This document shows, piece after piece, positions 1 to 10,303 of a stretch of 64,000 nucleotides of DNA. Within the stretch, counting starts at the first letter, position 1. Every line of letters begins with the position of its first letter. Below the pieces are notes generated by a model that saw nothing but the letters and a program-made list of their open reading frames with translations, was not told the origin of the DNA and made no database searches. Origin of the DNA: Chloroflexota bacterium. GTDB taxonomy: Bacteria; Chloroflexota; Anaerolineae; UBA4142. A program made the translations under genes and the position numbers. The stretch lies in NCBI GenBank assembly GCA_016215025.1, contig JACRMI010000069.1, forward strand, positions 16,530-80,529, written 5' to 3'.

Positions 1-273
1 CAACGTTTTGAGATTGTGCGTGTGCACGTGCGCACCGCATTTCGCCGCTTGGAATGCCGCTCCAATCGTGCGCCCATACTCGATCACTTCTTTGTTCTTT
101 GCAAGATCGCGCATCGCGACCTTGTGACCGAGCGGCACATCATCGACGAGTTTTACATCGGTGATGAATTTGCCTTCGAGTGTGATCGCGCCAACCGATT
201 CACCTTTCTTCAAGTCCCGCACGGCGACACCAACATCGTCGTCGGGTTCGTGCAATAGAATTGCGTGAGCCAT
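1..273 (-). CDS. UxaA/SuyA-type SAF-domain protein (partial, N-terminal 91 residues)
   Basis: The minus strand is open from an ATG at 273 to the left edge, preceded by a GGAGG ribosome site at about 279. The product starts MAHAILLHEPDDDVGVAV and contains PLGHKVAMRDL, VIEYGRTIG and HVHTHN. These are hallmarks of the SAF-like N-terminal domain of altronate/galactarate dehydratases (UxaA) and of the small alpha subunit of (2R)-sulfolactate sulfo-lyase (SuyA), which is a free domain of about 90 residues. The gene is last in the sugar operon, after an isomerase, a transaldolase and two GH31 enzymes. The edge hides whether it is a stand-alone SuyA-like subunit or the start of a longer dehydratase. 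The SAF domain is clear; the substrate is inferred from context only. Confidence 0.8.
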   Translation of the reverse strand, partial: MAHAILLHEPDDDVGVAVRDLKKGESVGAITLEGKFITDVKLVDDVPLGHKVAMRDLAKNKEVIEYGRTIGAAFQAAKCGAHVHTHNLKTL

Positions 274-306
274 TGATCCTCCTTTGGGAATTTAGGATTT
301 CTTTTA

Positions 307-370
307 AAGGATGAAGGATGAAAGATGAAGGATGAAAAAAAACATCTTTCATCTTTCATCTTTCATCCTT
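307..370. repeat. long imperfect inverted repeat (hairpin)
   Basis: Arms 307-334 and 343-370 are 28-bp inverted repeats with two mismatches around an A-rich loop, built from repeated GGATGAA/TTCATCC units. The right arm overlaps the last codons of the GH31 gene that ends at 349. It probably acts as a 3' hairpin or partial terminator before the SAF-domain gene. Confidence 0.7.
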
Positions 371-3300
371 CCGATTATTTTCCATTCAACTCTTCGATTA
401 ACGGGTTGCTGTCCTTCAATTAGTTTCGTTCCATCAAATAATTCATACAATGCTGGGTTCTTTGGATCAGGATACAGCCATGTTTCGATGTCGTCGTTCA
501 GCGTGCCGACTTTGGCGCTAGTCACATTATCGAATGTGTCGAATGCGTGAACGAATCGTGGGACGATGAATCCGCGTCGTAAAAAGATTGGCGTTTTGCC
601 GAGCGGTGCATCGACGACGATACGCGACAATCCGCGCACAGGTTTGTTTTCAGTCATCGACCACCACTCACCTGGCGGCAAAATCACCTCGCGTTGCGTT
701 TGACCTGGCTTGATGATCGGTGCGACGTAAAGCGCATCGCCAATCATCCACGCGTCTTCGATGGCGTATAACTCGGCGCAATCGCTCCAAATCAGTGCGG
801 GATGACGAATGATCGGCGTGCCGTCGCGTGTCGCTTGTTTCGACAGCGAATAGAAATACGGAAACAGTTTGACGTGTTCTTGCGACAACGCGCGATAAAT
901 CTCAACTGTCTCGTCATCGAATTTCCACGGCTCGCGATTGCGCCCAATCGGTCCGCCGTGCGCGCGCATCAACGGCGAATAACATCCGACTTGTGCCCAG
1001 CGCAGGTACAATTCTTTCGTCGTGATCGGTGCGAACCAATCGTACCAGCCGCCAATGTCGGAACCATTCACGGGGAATCCACTAATCGACGCGTTGATCA
1101 TTGCACGCACAGCGGCGGGCAAACCATCGCCATCGTCCCAGTCGGTGTCTTGATCGCCAGGCCATTGTGCGGCGACGAATCGTTGCGTGCCAGCATAACC
1201 CGCGCGCGGGTAGAGCAAGTGATCGTCACCCAGCACACTGCGCGCGGCGCGTTGCATCGCTTGGCAATAAATCACAGGATACGCATTGCGCATCGCCAAT
1301 CCAGGTTGTCCGTTGTAGAAAACTGCATCGGGTGGAATCGATTCGGCGTAATCGGTCATCACGGCATGAAATCCGCGCGCGTGAAAATTTTGCGCGACGA
1401 TTTTTTCGTGCCACGCCGAGGCCTGTGGATTCGTGTAATCGACCACCGCAGCGATGCCGTGAAAGATGCGCTGATGGTACGGCAGGCCTAATCGATTACG
1501 AATGAAATATCCTTTTTGCACGCCCTCGTAGTGCGTTTTCGACCCAGCATTCATATACGGAAAATGCCAGATGTGAACCTTGTAACCGTTGTCGTGCGCG
1601 GTCTTGACGAGATCGTCGATGTGAGGATACCACCGCCGGGAAAATTCGTACGAGCCGCGAGTCTCCTGCCAATGTTCGATGCCGACTTGCGCAAGTGGAA
1701 TTTCGAGTTCGCGGAATTTGCGAATGTCGGTGCGCACATCATCTTCAACCACCGCGCCCGTGTTCGTTTTCCACGGCAAGAACGCCCACGCAGGTGGTGT
1801 ATCACTGCGACCTGTGAGTGAAGTGTACTGTTGAATCGCATTGATGGGCGTCGGTCCCGCGCAAACGTACAAATCGAGCTGATTATCAAGAACAGTAATT
1901 GGTGATTCGTGATTCGTGACTCGTGATGAAAACCAGGATGGCTTAAACGTGTTCCAGAATAACCCAATCGATGCGCCCTGTTCGCGCGCAACAAGTGCAA
2001 ATGGAACCGGAAAGCCCGTGCATTGCTCGCCATTCGGAAACGAGCCGCGCGCGCCGAACCATCGTTTGATGATCGGATAAAGCCAAGGCACACGCTGCTT
2101 CATCCACTCGTACCCAACGCCGCCTTCTTCGACGAAGAAATACGTCTCTTCGCCTTTTTGATCGATCTTGTTGAAGCGTTGACCCAAGCCCAAATAATGC
2201 GAGTCGACTGGATCGGTCAGCGTCATCGAAATCGCGTTGTGAAACGGCATCCGCTCCGTCGCATCGACCGTCACGCGCAAAATTTCTTGAGAATGAAACG
2301 CGAGGCGAACCGTTGCACCGCGCAGAACAATCGTCAGCGAATTATTCACCGCCGTGACGCGAACGACTTGATTGAGCGAGTTGGCAAGCGCACGCCATTT
2401 CAATTTCATCGTGTTGCCCGTATACAAAATCGGAATGGCGACGATTTTTTGCAAGAGCACATCACGCGTCAAACCGTTTGCGCCAAGCTGCAACAGAATG
2501 CGCCCTGTTGGATCCGTTGCGAGGATGCCAAACGCATCGGTCAACACGCGCACGTTCATTCGCGGCGAGGCAATGGACGCTTCATGGTCACGAATAGTAA
2601 TGATGGGTTTGAAATCGACAGGTGTGGCAACGACCAACGACGGCGGCTCGACGGCATCTACATTTTTCTCTGCGCCGCGCGCGCGCCACACAATCAATAG
2701 CACAATCGCGCCGATGATTGCAATCGACGCAATTATTCCTTCGCTGCCTGACAAACCCAGTGGCGCAGTGTCGCTCATCATCCAGCCCAATTCCTGCATC
2801 GTCCACATCGCGGCAAACGTTGATACCGCCGCGTGCAAGAACGATCCGACGACTGGAATGACACGAAACAGAAAGGCAAACGCGCGCACAACGAAAACCA
2901 ATAAGACGATAAGCAATGCTGTAGGGAACGTTCGCTGTAACGTTCCCGCCCACGCAGTGAATGCCAGATCATACCCAGGCATCGCCGCTAGTGCGACAAC
3001 GTAAAGCAAAACGGCAACAATGATTGCGCCAAACACAAACAGAGCAGCTAATCGCCGTACAATGACACCGTAACGCGGAAAGAGAATGATCGTGCGATTG
3101 AAATGATAATGCCAAATCGCAAGGAGGAGCGACGCGAAAAGCCACATCGGCAGAACGCGCCAAAAGCGCGCGGTCGTCGAATCGTTCATCGCCGATGGCA
3201 GCGCGGCGAGGATGAGCAAATAGAAAAGCAAGCCGACGCCGATGTCAAAGAACACGATTACCCAAAAGCGCGGCGTAGTTTTAGCGCCCCACCAAATCGA

Positions 3301-3399
3301 GAGCCAATTATTCTCGCGCTCGAACGGCGTGAAATGCTGATAGTAGATGAGTGCGGTTTGGAACACGCAGAGGACACAGAAAAGTATAAATGGATTCAT
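349..3399 (-). CDS. GH31 glycoside hydrolase (YihQ-like branch) with N-terminal multi-span membrane domain
   Basis: The 1016-residue protein has about six hydrophobic segments in the first 245 residues, then a GH31 N-terminal beta domain and (beta/alpha)8 barrel. The predicted nucleophile is Asp683 in VMTDYAES and the acid/base is Asp749 in WPGDQDTDW. Both catalytic motifs, and the stretch after the nucleophile (GLAMRNAYP), resemble the sulfoquinovosidase YihQ more than maltase-type enzymes. Of the YihQ residues I recall as sulfonate contacts (Gln, Arg, Trp), only the Arg position looks clearly matched in [15 protein letters not shown], so substrate specificity is open. Fusion to a membrane domain is unusual for GH31 and puts the active site at the membrane. 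The start at 3399 has only a weak ribosome site. Confidence 0.88.
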   Translation of the reverse strand: MNPFILFCVLCVFQTALIYYQHFTPFERENNWLSIWWGAKTTPRFWVIVFFDIGVGLLFYLLILAALPSAMNDSTTARFWRVLPMWLFASLLLAIWHYHFNRTIILFPRYGVIVRRLAALFVFGAIIVAVLLYVVALAAMPGYDLAFTAWAGTLQRTFPTALLIVLLVFVVRAFAFLFRVIPVVGSFLHAAVSTFAAMWTMQELGWMMSDTAPLGLSGSEGIIASIAIIGAIVLLIVWRARGAEKNVDAVEPPSLVVATPVDFKPIITIRDHEASIASPRMNVRVLTDAFGILATDPTGRILLQLGANGLTRDVLLQKIVAIPILYTGNTMKLKWRALANSLNQVVRVTAVNNSLTIVLRGATVRLAFHSQEILRVTVDATERMPFHNAISMTLTDPVDSHYLGLGQRFNKIDQKGEETYFFVEEGGVGYEWMKQRVPWLYPIIKRWFGARGSFPNGEQCTGFPVPFALVAREQGASIGLFWNTFKPSWFSSRVTNHESPITVLDNQLDLYVCAGPTPINAIQQYTSLTGRSDTPPAWAFLPWKTNTGAVVEDDVRTDIRKFRELEIPLAQVGIEHWQETRGSYEFSRRWYPHIDDLVKTAHDNGYKVHIWHFPYMNAGSKTHYEGVQKGYFIRNRLGLPYHQRIFHGIAAVVDYTNPQASAWHEKIVAQNFHARGFHAVMTDYAESIPPDAVFYNGQPGLAMRNAYPVIYCQAMQRAARSVLGDDHLLYPRAGYAGTQRFVAAQWPGDQDTDWDDGDGLPAAVRAMINASISGFPVNGSDIGGWYDWFAPITTKELYLRWAQVGCYSPLMRAHGGPIGRNREPWKFDDETVEIYRALSQEHVKLFPYFYSLSKQATRDGTPIIRHPALIWSDCAELYAIEDAWMIGDALYVAPIIKPGQTQREVILPPGEWWSMTENKPVRGLSRIVVDAPLGKTPIFLRRGFIVPRFVHAFDTFDNVTSAKVGTLNDDIETWLYPDPKNPALYELFDGTKLIEGQQPVNRRVEWKIIGRMKDER

Positions 3400-3481
3400 T
3401 AAAAAAATTCAGGACGCGGATCGCCGCAGACGAACGCGGATTTTATGTTTTTATCCGCGTTTGTCAGCGTTTGTCAGCGTC

Positions 3482-4843
3482 CTATTTTATTGTCAGCGGA
3501 ATTTTCATCGCCCTTGCCAACATTTCCAACTCGGGAATGATTTCGCCGTATGCCATTACGAGATGATGCTCCCAGCCATTGCTTAGAATTTCATCGAGGA
3601 ACGCTGCGCCGTCCGTATCGAACTTGACGCGCGAGAGTGTGCCGCGAACTTCCATTTCGGTTTCGATTGCCGTTGCCGTTGTTGCGAGCATTCGCAGATT
3701 GCGACCATCGTCGCCCAACCGCAAGAGCGTCACGCGACCTGGCTTTAAACCAAATCCAGCGGTCACGCCTTTGCCGTTTGCAAAATGCGTAAACAAATGT
3801 TTTTTCTGTTTCGGATCGGCAAGCCCGACGGGACCACATCCGCCGTGCCACATCAAGCCAGTATTTGCATCGCGATCCACCGCGACGAAATCGGTGAGGA
3901 ATGGATGAATACCTGTCATTCGGCGCGCGATAAGCGTTGTGATCGTGCCCATAATGTCGCCTTCGCAACCCGTGTAAATGCCACGATCATTTAGGATCGA
4001 AACGACGCCACACCCCGCGATGCCATATGCCTCGACCAAATCGCCCCAGCATTTCAGCGTCATCGCATCGAATTTATTTTCGGCGGCAAACTCGGTGAGC
4101 GCGATGACGAGCGCGGCGAACAAATCGCCTTGGCGTGCGCTGATCTCCACCACATCGTCGAATTGTTTGAGCAAGTCAGCCGACGTCGCGTGCGCGCGAT
4201 CTTCGGCTACCGCTTTGGCTTTGGCGACGAGAATTTGCAAGCCGACATCGACGACTTCGACGCCGGTGGCGCGGCGCAAGTTGAGCTTATCGACGGCGAG
4301 ATCATCAAAGCCGGGCGCGTGTCCGCCAATGAACGCGATGCGCAGATTTTTCAAATCGCGTTGAATGCCTGCGACAAGTGCGAATTTCGAAATCGTTTCG
4401 ACGGTGCGTGGATCATCGAGCGATGAGTACAGTGTCGTTGGACGATGACCCAGCTTGTAGAGATTACTCGCGTTGACGTTCACGCCGACGAGCGAGTTGA
4501 GGCGTAGTTTGCCCGTCTGCTCTTTCGGCTCTTGCCACGCCCACAACATCAACGGAATATCAGCGAATGCTTGACCGAGTTGCATCGCCAATCCGCCAAG
4601 TGCAAACGTGCCGCTTAGGATCACGAGCGCATCGATATTTTTCACTCGCAGTTCGGCAATTGCCGCATCGGCATCTGTAACTTCGATTACTTGTTTTTCG
4701 ATGGCGCACAATCCAACGCCGTCGAGTTTGTCCAGCATCGCACGCGCTTGCGTATACCACCGCTCCGCGAGCGGCGATTCAAACGTGAGCCGCGCGAGGC
4801 AGACGAGTCCAAGTTTGGTGGGTGAAGGATTTATGAATGACAT
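3482..4843 (-). CDS. L-fucose/arabinose isomerase-family sugar isomerase
   Basis: A 453-residue protein of the L-fucose isomerase superfamily. The metal-site signature is visible as GCEGDIMG (Glu294, Asp296), followed by HGGCGP and the C-terminal NGWEHHLVMAYGE, where a His would complete the metal site. The family interconverts aldoses and ketoses with a divalent metal. Sulfoquinovose isomerases of the sulfo-transaldolase pathway belong to this superfamily. Its position between a transaldolase and a YihQ-like GH31 makes a 6-sulfo-sugar isomerase attractive, although a fucose or arabinose isomerase role cannot be excluded. About 70 bases separate it from the transaldolase stop. Confidence is high for the family and low for the substrate. 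Confidence 0.82.
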   Translation of the reverse strand: MSFINPSPTKLGLVCLARLTFESPLAERWYTQARAMLDKLDGVGLCAIEKQVIEVTDADAAIAELRVKNIDALVILSGTFALGGLAMQLGQAFADIPLMLWAWQEPKEQTGKLRLNSLVGVNVNASNLYKLGHRPTTLYSSLDDPRTVETISKFALVAGIQRDLKNLRIAFIGGHAPGFDDLAVDKLNLRRATGVEVVDVGLQILVAKAKAVAEDRAHATSADLLKQFDDVVEISARQGDLFAALVIALTEFAAENKFDAMTLKCWGDLVEAYGIAGCGVVSILNDRGIYTGCEGDIMGTITTLIARRMTGIHPFLTDFVAVDRDANTGLMWHGGCGPVGLADPKQKKHLFTHFANGKGVTAGFGLKPGRVTLLRLGDDGRNLRMLATTATAIETEMEVRGTLSRVKFDTDGAAFLDEILSNGWEHHLVMAYGEIIPELEMLARAMKIPLTIK

Positions 4844-4869
4844 CTCTATAATTCCGAGTTGGCAGTGGG

Positions 4870-4921
4870 CAGTAAGCAGAAAGCAGAATACTGCCTACTG
4901 CGTACTGTCTTCTGCTTACTG
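4870..4921. repeat. intergenic inverted repeat
   Basis: Perfect 12-bp arms (4870-4881 and 4910-4921) flank a 28-nt loop at the 3' end of the transaldolase gene, with GCAGT/ACTGC echoes inside. It is one of a series of palindromes sitting in the spacers of this operon. Confidence 0.65.
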
Positions 4922-5578
4922 ATAGGGGGTTGCGTCCCAGTTATCGCTAAACAATTTCAACCCCTTACCTGTGTACGGATGGTCGAACGCATCTTTGTAC
5001 ACGTCGAACCCAGCCGTGACAATGTCTGCGCCTGCAACACCTGCTTCGACGATTTGGCGCGCGTTGCGAATCGCGGCGATAAGAATTTCTGTTTTGAAAT
5101 TATAGTTGCGATACATCTCAACCGTCTCCGCCACCATTTCCGAAATCTCTTCGCCGTTCGATTCTTTCCAGCCGACAAACATCGACATGTACGTCGCGCC
5201 AAGACGCGCGGCTTGGAGCGCTTGCGCCGCCGAGAAAACGAGCGTGAGATTCACGCGAATATTTTTCACGCGCAACATCCACAATGCCTTGAACCCAGCT
5301 TCGGTCGCGGGAATTTTAACCACAAAGTTCGGGCACATCGCCGCGAGTTTCATGCCTTCGTCAAACATCGCTTTGGCATCGGTGTAATGCGGATTGACTT
5401 CTACGGAAAGTGTCTTGTCCGTGCCTTCAAGCATCTTGCCGATTTCGTTGATGGCGGTGAGGAACGGTTTGCCGCTGTTGCGCACATGGCGCGGATTGCT
5501 TGTTACGCCGTCAATGTTCCACATTTCGAGCGCGTACTTGACCTCATCTGATTTTGCAGAATCGAGAAAAAATTTCAT
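4916..5578 (-). CDS. small (FSA-type) transaldolase
   Basis: The 220-residue protein has the length of fructose-6-phosphate aldolase/TalC-type transaldolases. It starts MKFFLDSA, contains a TSNP motif, and carries the Schiff-base lysine in NFVVKIPAT (Lys88). ITTAGFDVY-like and GATYMSMFVGW segments match strands of the TIM barrel. An AAGGAG site lies upstream of the ATG at 5578. Such enzymes move a three-carbon dihydroxyacetone unit between sugars. In sulfo-transaldolase metabolism the same fold splits 6-deoxy-6-sulfofructose, giving sulfolactaldehyde. The neighbouring isomerase and YihQ-like GH31 suggest that role here, but an ordinary pentose or fructose-6-phosphate substrate is the conservative reading. 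Confidence 0.85.
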   Translation of the reverse strand: MKFFLDSAKSDEVKYALEMWNIDGVTSNPRHVRNSGKPFLTAINEIGKMLEGTDKTLSVEVNPHYTDAKAMFDEGMKLAAMCPNFVVKIPATEAGFKALWMLRVKNIRVNLTLVFSAAQALQAARLGATYMSMFVGWKESNGEEISEMVAETVEMYRNYNFKTEILIAAIRNARQIVEAGVAGADIVTAGFDVYKDAFDHPYTGKGLKLFSDNWDATPYQ

Positions 5579-5703
5579 TTTATCTACTCCTTAAATTGTT
5601 TGTGGCGCATGCCAATGGTGCGTCTTCTATGTGATGTTTTGCACCGCGTTAGGCTCGCCCTATCGTAGCTCGCGTTGCGACGGGCGAGTCGCTCGTCCTA
5701 CAT

Positions 5704-8097
5704 TTAAATTGCCAGGCGAAAATGCCTTTGCTGATTTGAATCTGCCCATTCGTCGCCGCGCGAATCGATGCGGCGAGTTTCACTGCGCGGGAAAATAAAC
5801 TCGATGTTGGTATACGGCAAGCGATAATCGCCGCTCACTTGCGCGCTCAATGTGATCGAATCGGGTTTCGAATCGACGCGTAATTGCACACGCGCATACG
5901 TGCCATGTTGATAATCGAGCGTGACGCCGTCATCTTCGATGAGATCAAATATGCCGTGACCTTGGGTCGGATGTGGGAAAACGTAGACTTGACGCACGTC
6001 GTCCGGTTGCGCGCCGACATGCTTGATGGCTTTGCCCAGCACGATCATTCCACTCGCGCGCACCAAAAGCGGATTGCGTTCGAGCGGTGCATCGACGACG
6101 ATTTCTTGCCCGCCGTGATGCCATTCGCTTGAATAGAAATCGCACCATTCTTCATTCGACGGTAAATAAACCCGCCGTGTGCGCGCGCCTTCTTCAAACA
6201 CGGATGCGACGAGCAAGTGCGAGCCCAGCATATAATCGAATGATTCGGCGTGACAGCGCACGTCGTGCGGAAATTCATAAACCATCGGACGAATGATCGG
6301 ATGTCCTGTGTGCGATGCTTCAAAGTACAGCGAATACAGATACGGCATCAAACGATAACGGAACTCGAACCCTTCGCGGATAATCGGCAGGATATCGGGA
6401 TACATCCACGGCTCATTCACGGAGCCATCGAGATGCCACGAGTTCATCGCAAAGCGTGGCTGAAGCGCGGCATTTTGCACCCAACGTACGAAGAGTTCGG
6501 GCGAGGGCATGAATCCAGTGAACCCGCCAATGTCATGTCCGGTGATGGGCATACCCGAAAGCGACAAACCCAGTCCCATCGGTATATTGTATTTCAAAGT
6601 TTCCCAGGATGACATGTTGTCGCCCGACCAGGTCTGCGCGTAGCGTTGCGCCCCAGGACAAGCGGAACGCGTCAGCAAATACGGTCGGTCGTTCGGACGA
6701 AATTCGCGTTGCGCTTGGTACGATGCTTGCGCCATCAACAATCCTTGCAACGAGCGCACCATGCTCGCGGGCAACGTCTCACCGAATCCGTGACACCGCG
6801 CATCGTCATCCCAGATTTCGTATTCGTTATTGTCGTTCCAAATTCCCAGGATACCGTATTCGAGCAATTGCTCGCGCACATTCTGTTTCCACCAGTCGAA
6901 TGTTTTGGGATTGCTAAAATCGAGATACGATGCGTCGCCACCCCAAAACATTGAAATCTCTGGCGCGTTGCTCTCTGACGATTTTACAAAGCCGTCGAAC
7001 TGCGCAACCTCGCCGTAACGTGGGTGCGTGGTCAACATCGCGGGCTTGATGTTCGCCGCCAGTTTGATACCCGCCTGCGCGAAATTTTCAACCATCGCGT
7101 TCGGGTCGGGAAAGCGACTGCGGTTCCACGTAAACACATTGCGTTTTTCGTTTTCGTCGAGCGTGTAACCTGACGCCAGATGGAACAGATCGCACGGAAT
7201 CTGATGCTGGTCGCAGAGCGCGACAAATTTCTTGAGTTGTTCTTGCGCGTCAGGCGCATCAAAGTACGTCATCGTCGTGCCGAGATAACCGAGCGACCAG
7301 CGCGGTGGCAATGGCGTGCGACCGATCAGCGAAGAAAATTTTTCCACAACCTCGACGATACTGGGACCATAGATCAAGTAATAATCTAGGTCACCATCTT
7401 CGGCTTGATAGTAACGATACGGCGCGTAATAGTTGTCGATCTCGCCGCCCATTTCAAATGTGGACGTGGCAAGGTTGTCGTAAAACAACCCATAGGCTAT
7501 TTGCAATTCCGGAAGATAGGTGATGTAAAAGGACCAATGTTTGTAAAGCGGATCGGTCCTGCGCGCGCTGTAACCCAACGCGTCAAGGTTTAGCATTCTC
7601 ATCCGCCGTTTCGATTTGTCGATTTCACCAGACCGTTCGCCAAAACCGTAATAATGCTCGTCGTGGCGATGTTTCATATAGTGATAAATCGATTTGCCTG
7701 CGCGGTCGTACGCATACGCACGCTCTAGCAAGTCGGATGCGAAGGGCTGACCGTTAGCACCTGCCCAGCGGACGGCAAACTTGTCGAGCGCAAGATCGAT
7801 TTGCAATTGCTGGGTGCGAACGCGCAGAGTATTATCGGCGTGATCGATTTGAAACGGTGGTAACGCAAATGGCGAAAGATCGTCGCGGCGGCGACCTTCG
7901 CGCGGCACGTCGCCGTCTTTGCCGACGACTGACCAGGTGCGATTTATCCTGGGCTTGCCGTTGGGAAAATGTTCGACGCGGATGAGATCATGATCAAGGA
8001 TCGAAACTTGCAAACGTTCGCCGTGCTCGCCCTGAAACACCAGCGGATGCGCGGCGGGGTCGATGAGCTTGACGAGGGTAAGATTTGTGAGGCGCAA
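5704..8097 (-). CDS. GH31 alpha-glucosidase-type glycoside hydrolase
   Basis: The 797-residue protein has no signal peptide and carries the canonical GH31 motifs: nucleophile Asp422 in GIWNDNNE and acid/base Asp493 in TWSGDNMSSW, plus GHDIGGF after the barrel. The family hydrolyses terminal alpha-linked glucose or xylose. It starts with TTG at 8097, one base after the stop of the permease gene, so translation is probably coupled; no ATG fits the conserved N-terminus better. Being cytoplasmic and directly behind an ABC importer, it probably cleaves the imported glycoside. It belongs to a different GH31 branch from the membrane-linked enzyme at 349-3399, so the operon holds two non-redundant GH31 activities. 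Confidence 0.9.
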   Translation of the reverse strand: MRLTNLTLVKLIDPAAHPLVFQGEHGERLQVSILDHDLIRVEHFPNGKPRINRTWSVVGKDGDVPREGRRRDDLSPFALPPFQIDHADNTLRVRTQQLQIDLALDKFAVRWAGANGQPFASDLLERAYAYDRAGKSIYHYMKHRHDEHYYGFGERSGEIDKSKRRMRMLNLDALGYSARRTDPLYKHWSFYITYLPELQIAYGLFYDNLATSTFEMGGEIDNYYAPYRYYQAEDGDLDYYLIYGPSIVEVVEKFSSLIGRTPLPPRWSLGYLGTTMTYFDAPDAQEQLKKFVALCDQHQIPCDLFHLASGYTLDENEKRNVFTWNRSRFPDPNAMVENFAQAGIKLAANIKPAMLTTHPRYGEVAQFDGFVKSSESNAPEISMFWGGDASYLDFSNPKTFDWWKQNVREQLLEYGILGIWNDNNEYEIWDDDARCHGFGETLPASMVRSLQGLLMAQASYQAQREFRPNDRPYLLTRSACPGAQRYAQTWSGDNMSSWETLKYNIPMGLGLSLSGMPITGHDIGGFTGFMPSPELFVRWVQNAALQPRFAMNSWHLDGSVNEPWMYPDILPIIREGFEFRYRLMPYLYSLYFEASHTGHPIIRPMVYEFPHDVRCHAESFDYMLGSHLLVASVFEEGARTRRVYLPSNEEWCDFYSSEWHHGGQEIVVDAPLERNPLLVRASGMIVLGKAIKHVGAQPDDVRQVYVFPHPTQGHGIFDLIEDDGVTLDYQHGTYARVQLRVDSKPDSITLSAQVSGDYRLPYTNIEFIFPRSETRRIDSRGDEWADSNQQRHFRLAI

Positions 8098-8098
8098 A

Positions 8099-9172
8099 TT
8101 ACTTCATTCCTGTTGTGGCAATACCAGATGTGATGTACTTTTCCAAAAAGGCGAATACAATCGTGATGGGTAACAACGTGAGTACGGTCATTGCCAAGAT
8201 ATAATTCCACTGTTGATTGAGTTCGCCTTGAAATGCGTTCAACCCGACCTGAAGCGTGAACAATTCCGATTTGCTGACGACAATGAGGGGCCAGAGAAAA
8301 TCATTCCAACGCCACATGACGGAAAAGATCGCCAGCACGGCAAGCGCAGGACCCGCCAAGGGCAAAATGATTTGCGAATAGATGCGCCACTCGCCTGCAC
8401 CATCGATGCGCGCGGATTGAATCAGATCGTCGGGGATAGTGAGCATGTATTGGCGCAGCAAGAACACACCGGTTGGCGTTGCCGCGCCAGGAATAATTAA
8501 TCCCCATAGATTGTTCGTCCATCCCACTTTGGCGATGACGAGAAACGCAGGAATCAGAATGACGGATACAGGCACCATCAATGTACTAATGATAATGAGA
8601 AAAATCGCGTCGCGTCCGCGAAATTCGTATTTGCTCAAGGCATACGCTGCCATGCTGTTGATGAGCAAAGTGACGAGCGTGGCGACGACAGTGACAATCA
8701 CCGAGTTTTGGAGATAGGTCAGGAACGGAAATTTTTCAACCGCGCCAACGTAATTGTCCCATTCAAAATAGATCGAACGCACCGGGGTTCGCTGATCGAG
8801 TTTGATATCGATGGGATCGTCTTTCGGTGTCGCGGGATCGATCATGCGCGCGCCGATGCCAACCTGGGAGATTTGCGCAAGACGGCGTACTGAGCCATCC
8901 GCCATTTTCACATCGTATAGATCGAGTGGCTTGTCATAGCCCGCTAGCGTGACGGTTTCTTGTTTGTACGGCAGGAATGATGGCGGAAATTCGTACAGCC
9001 CGGACAGCGGCTTGAAGGATGACATCACCAACCATAATACAGGACCAAACATTACTACAACACCTGCAATCAGGTACGCATACGTGATGATGTCGGATAT
9101 ATCAAATCGTTTGCCGCTGCGTCGTCGAGTGAGAAAGCCAATTACGCCGGTCCGTTTTTCTAGCGTGTTCAT
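8099..9172 (-). CDS. ABC sugar transporter permease (MalG/UgpE type)
   Basis: A 357-residue inner-membrane protein with the binding-protein-dependent permease fold. The EAA loop is visible around DGAGEWRIYSQIILPLAGPAL, the contact site for the ATPase. The protein is longer than the usual 270-300 residues because about 90 extracytoplasmic residues are inserted between the first and second membrane segments (roughly residues 60-150), a variation seen in some CUT1 permeases. It is the third transporter gene after the binding protein and the MalF-type permease. No ATPase is encoded here, so a shared MsmK/UgpC-like ATPase elsewhere is expected. Confidence 0.92.
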   Translation of the reverse strand: MNTLEKRTGVIGFLTRRRSGKRFDISDIITYAYLIAGVVVMFGPVLWLVMSSFKPLSGLYEFPPSFLPYKQETVTLAGYDKPLDLYDVKMADGSVRRLAQISQVGIGARMIDPATPKDDPIDIKLDQRTPVRSIYFEWDNYVGAVEKFPFLTYLQNSVIVTVVATLVTLLINSMAAYALSKYEFRGRDAIFLIIISTLMVPVSVILIPAFLVIAKVGWTNNLWGLIIPGAATPTGVFLLRQYMLTIPDDLIQSARIDGAGEWRIYSQIILPLAGPALAVLAIFSVMWRWNDFLWPLIVVSKSELFTLQVGLNAFQGELNQQWNYILAMTVLTLLPITIVFAFLEKYITSGIATTGMK

Positions 9173-9217
9173 GATGCTATCCTTGTGATAAAAAGTTGAG
9201 TTTCAAGTTGCACGTTT

Positions 9218-9260
9218 CAGGTTGCAGAGACCTGGTTTGTAACTTGGAACCTGCAACCTG
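9218..9260. repeat. intergenic inverted repeat
   Basis: Nine-base arms (9218-9226 and 9252-9260) of a larger imperfect palindrome lie in the spacer between the two permease genes. It resembles the other spacer palindromes of this operon. Confidence 0.55.
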
Positions 9261-9269
9261 TAACTCGGG

Positions 9270-10289
9270 TTATGCCGCTTCTTGTCTTCGCTGGAAAATC
9301 AATTGTCCAACGGTCAGAACTAGTAAGACGATAGCAAGTATCAACGATGCGGCGGCGGCCATGCCGTAATTTTTGAATTCGAACGCGGTGCGATAGATGT
9401 ATTGAACGATGTATAAAGTCGCCGTCCCAGGACCGCCATTGGTTAGCACAAATACTTGATCGAAAACTTGCACTGCGCGGATGAGCGCCAGCACCAGAAC
9501 CACCGTCATTGTTGGCATGAGCAAGGGCAACGTCACATTCCAAAACGTGCGCCACTTGTTTGCACCGTCCATCGATGCTGCTTCGTACATTTCTTTAGGA
9601 ATAGCTTGCAAACCCGCCAGCAAAATCAGCGTAAAGAATCCCATCTGCGCCCAGATACTGATTGCGATCACCCAGAACTGCGCCCAATTGGCATCGAGCA
9701 GCCAAGGGACTTTGTCCAACCCAAGTGAAACCAGAAAAGCATTGAGCACCCCATTCTGATATTGTAAAATCCATTTCCAAATCAAGGCGACCACGACAGG
9801 AGACAAGAGGACGGGATAAAAGAAAACCGCGCGAAAAATTCCGCGTCCCTTGACATCGCGATTGAGCGCGAGCGCGGTAAGCAACGAGAATAAAATAATA
9901 AAAATCACCTGGAAAATGACAAATGTTAGCGTGTTCCATGCGCCGCGCCAGAACAAATCTTCGCCACAACTATTGGGCTTGAAAAAGTCCTGGCACGTAA
10001 ATATTTTTTCAAAGTTGGCAATGCCCACCACGGGGCGATTTTCCAAGAGAACGGAAGTCCCGCCTGTAAAGCCATAATAAAAGTTCAATAGCATCGGGAT
10101 CAAAATAAAAATCCCGAATATCACTAGATTTGGCAGGACGAAGAAATACGCCATGCGTTTATACCCAATCAATTTCTGGAGTGGAGCCAAAACATAGTCG
10201 AGCAAGGACATGAACCACAGAAAAGGCTGAAGTAAAATATCGCCCGAAAGCCAGGATCGGTTAGGAGAATTGCTTTGGGTCGGTTGCAT
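9270..10289 (-). CDS. ABC sugar transporter permease (MalF/UgpA type)
   Basis: A 339-residue permease with six predicted membrane segments. The EAA motif is recognisable near EMYEAASMDGANKWRTFW, followed by the conserved VTLPLLMPT. A GGAGG ribosome site precedes the ATG at 10289. It pairs with the permease at 8099-9172 to form the membrane channel, fed by the lipoprotein encoded upstream. The substrate is inferred to be an alpha-glycoside because two GH31 genes follow in the same operon. Confidence 0.93.
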   Translation of the reverse strand: MQPTQSNSPNRSWLSGDILLQPFLWFMSLLDYVLAPLQKLIGYKRMAYFFVLPNLVIFGIFILIPMLLNFYYGFTGGTSVLLENRPVVGIANFEKIFTCQDFFKPNSCGEDLFWRGAWNTLTFVIFQVIFIILFSLLTALALNRDVKGRGIFRAVFFYPVLLSPVVVALIWKWILQYQNGVLNAFLVSLGLDKVPWLLDANWAQFWVIAISIWAQMGFFTLILLAGLQAIPKEMYEAASMDGANKWRTFWNVTLPLLMPTMTVVLVLALIRAVQVFDQVFVLTNGGPGTATLYIVQYIYRTAFEFKNYGMAAAASLILAIVLLVLTVGQLIFQRRQEAA

Positions 10290-10303
10290 AGCGCCTCCAT
10301 TAT

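Noticed and set aside
16..258. 80-codon plus-strand open frame at the left edge
   Set aside because: It is the antisense shadow of the SAF-domain gene, which has a ribosome site and family motifs on the minus strand.
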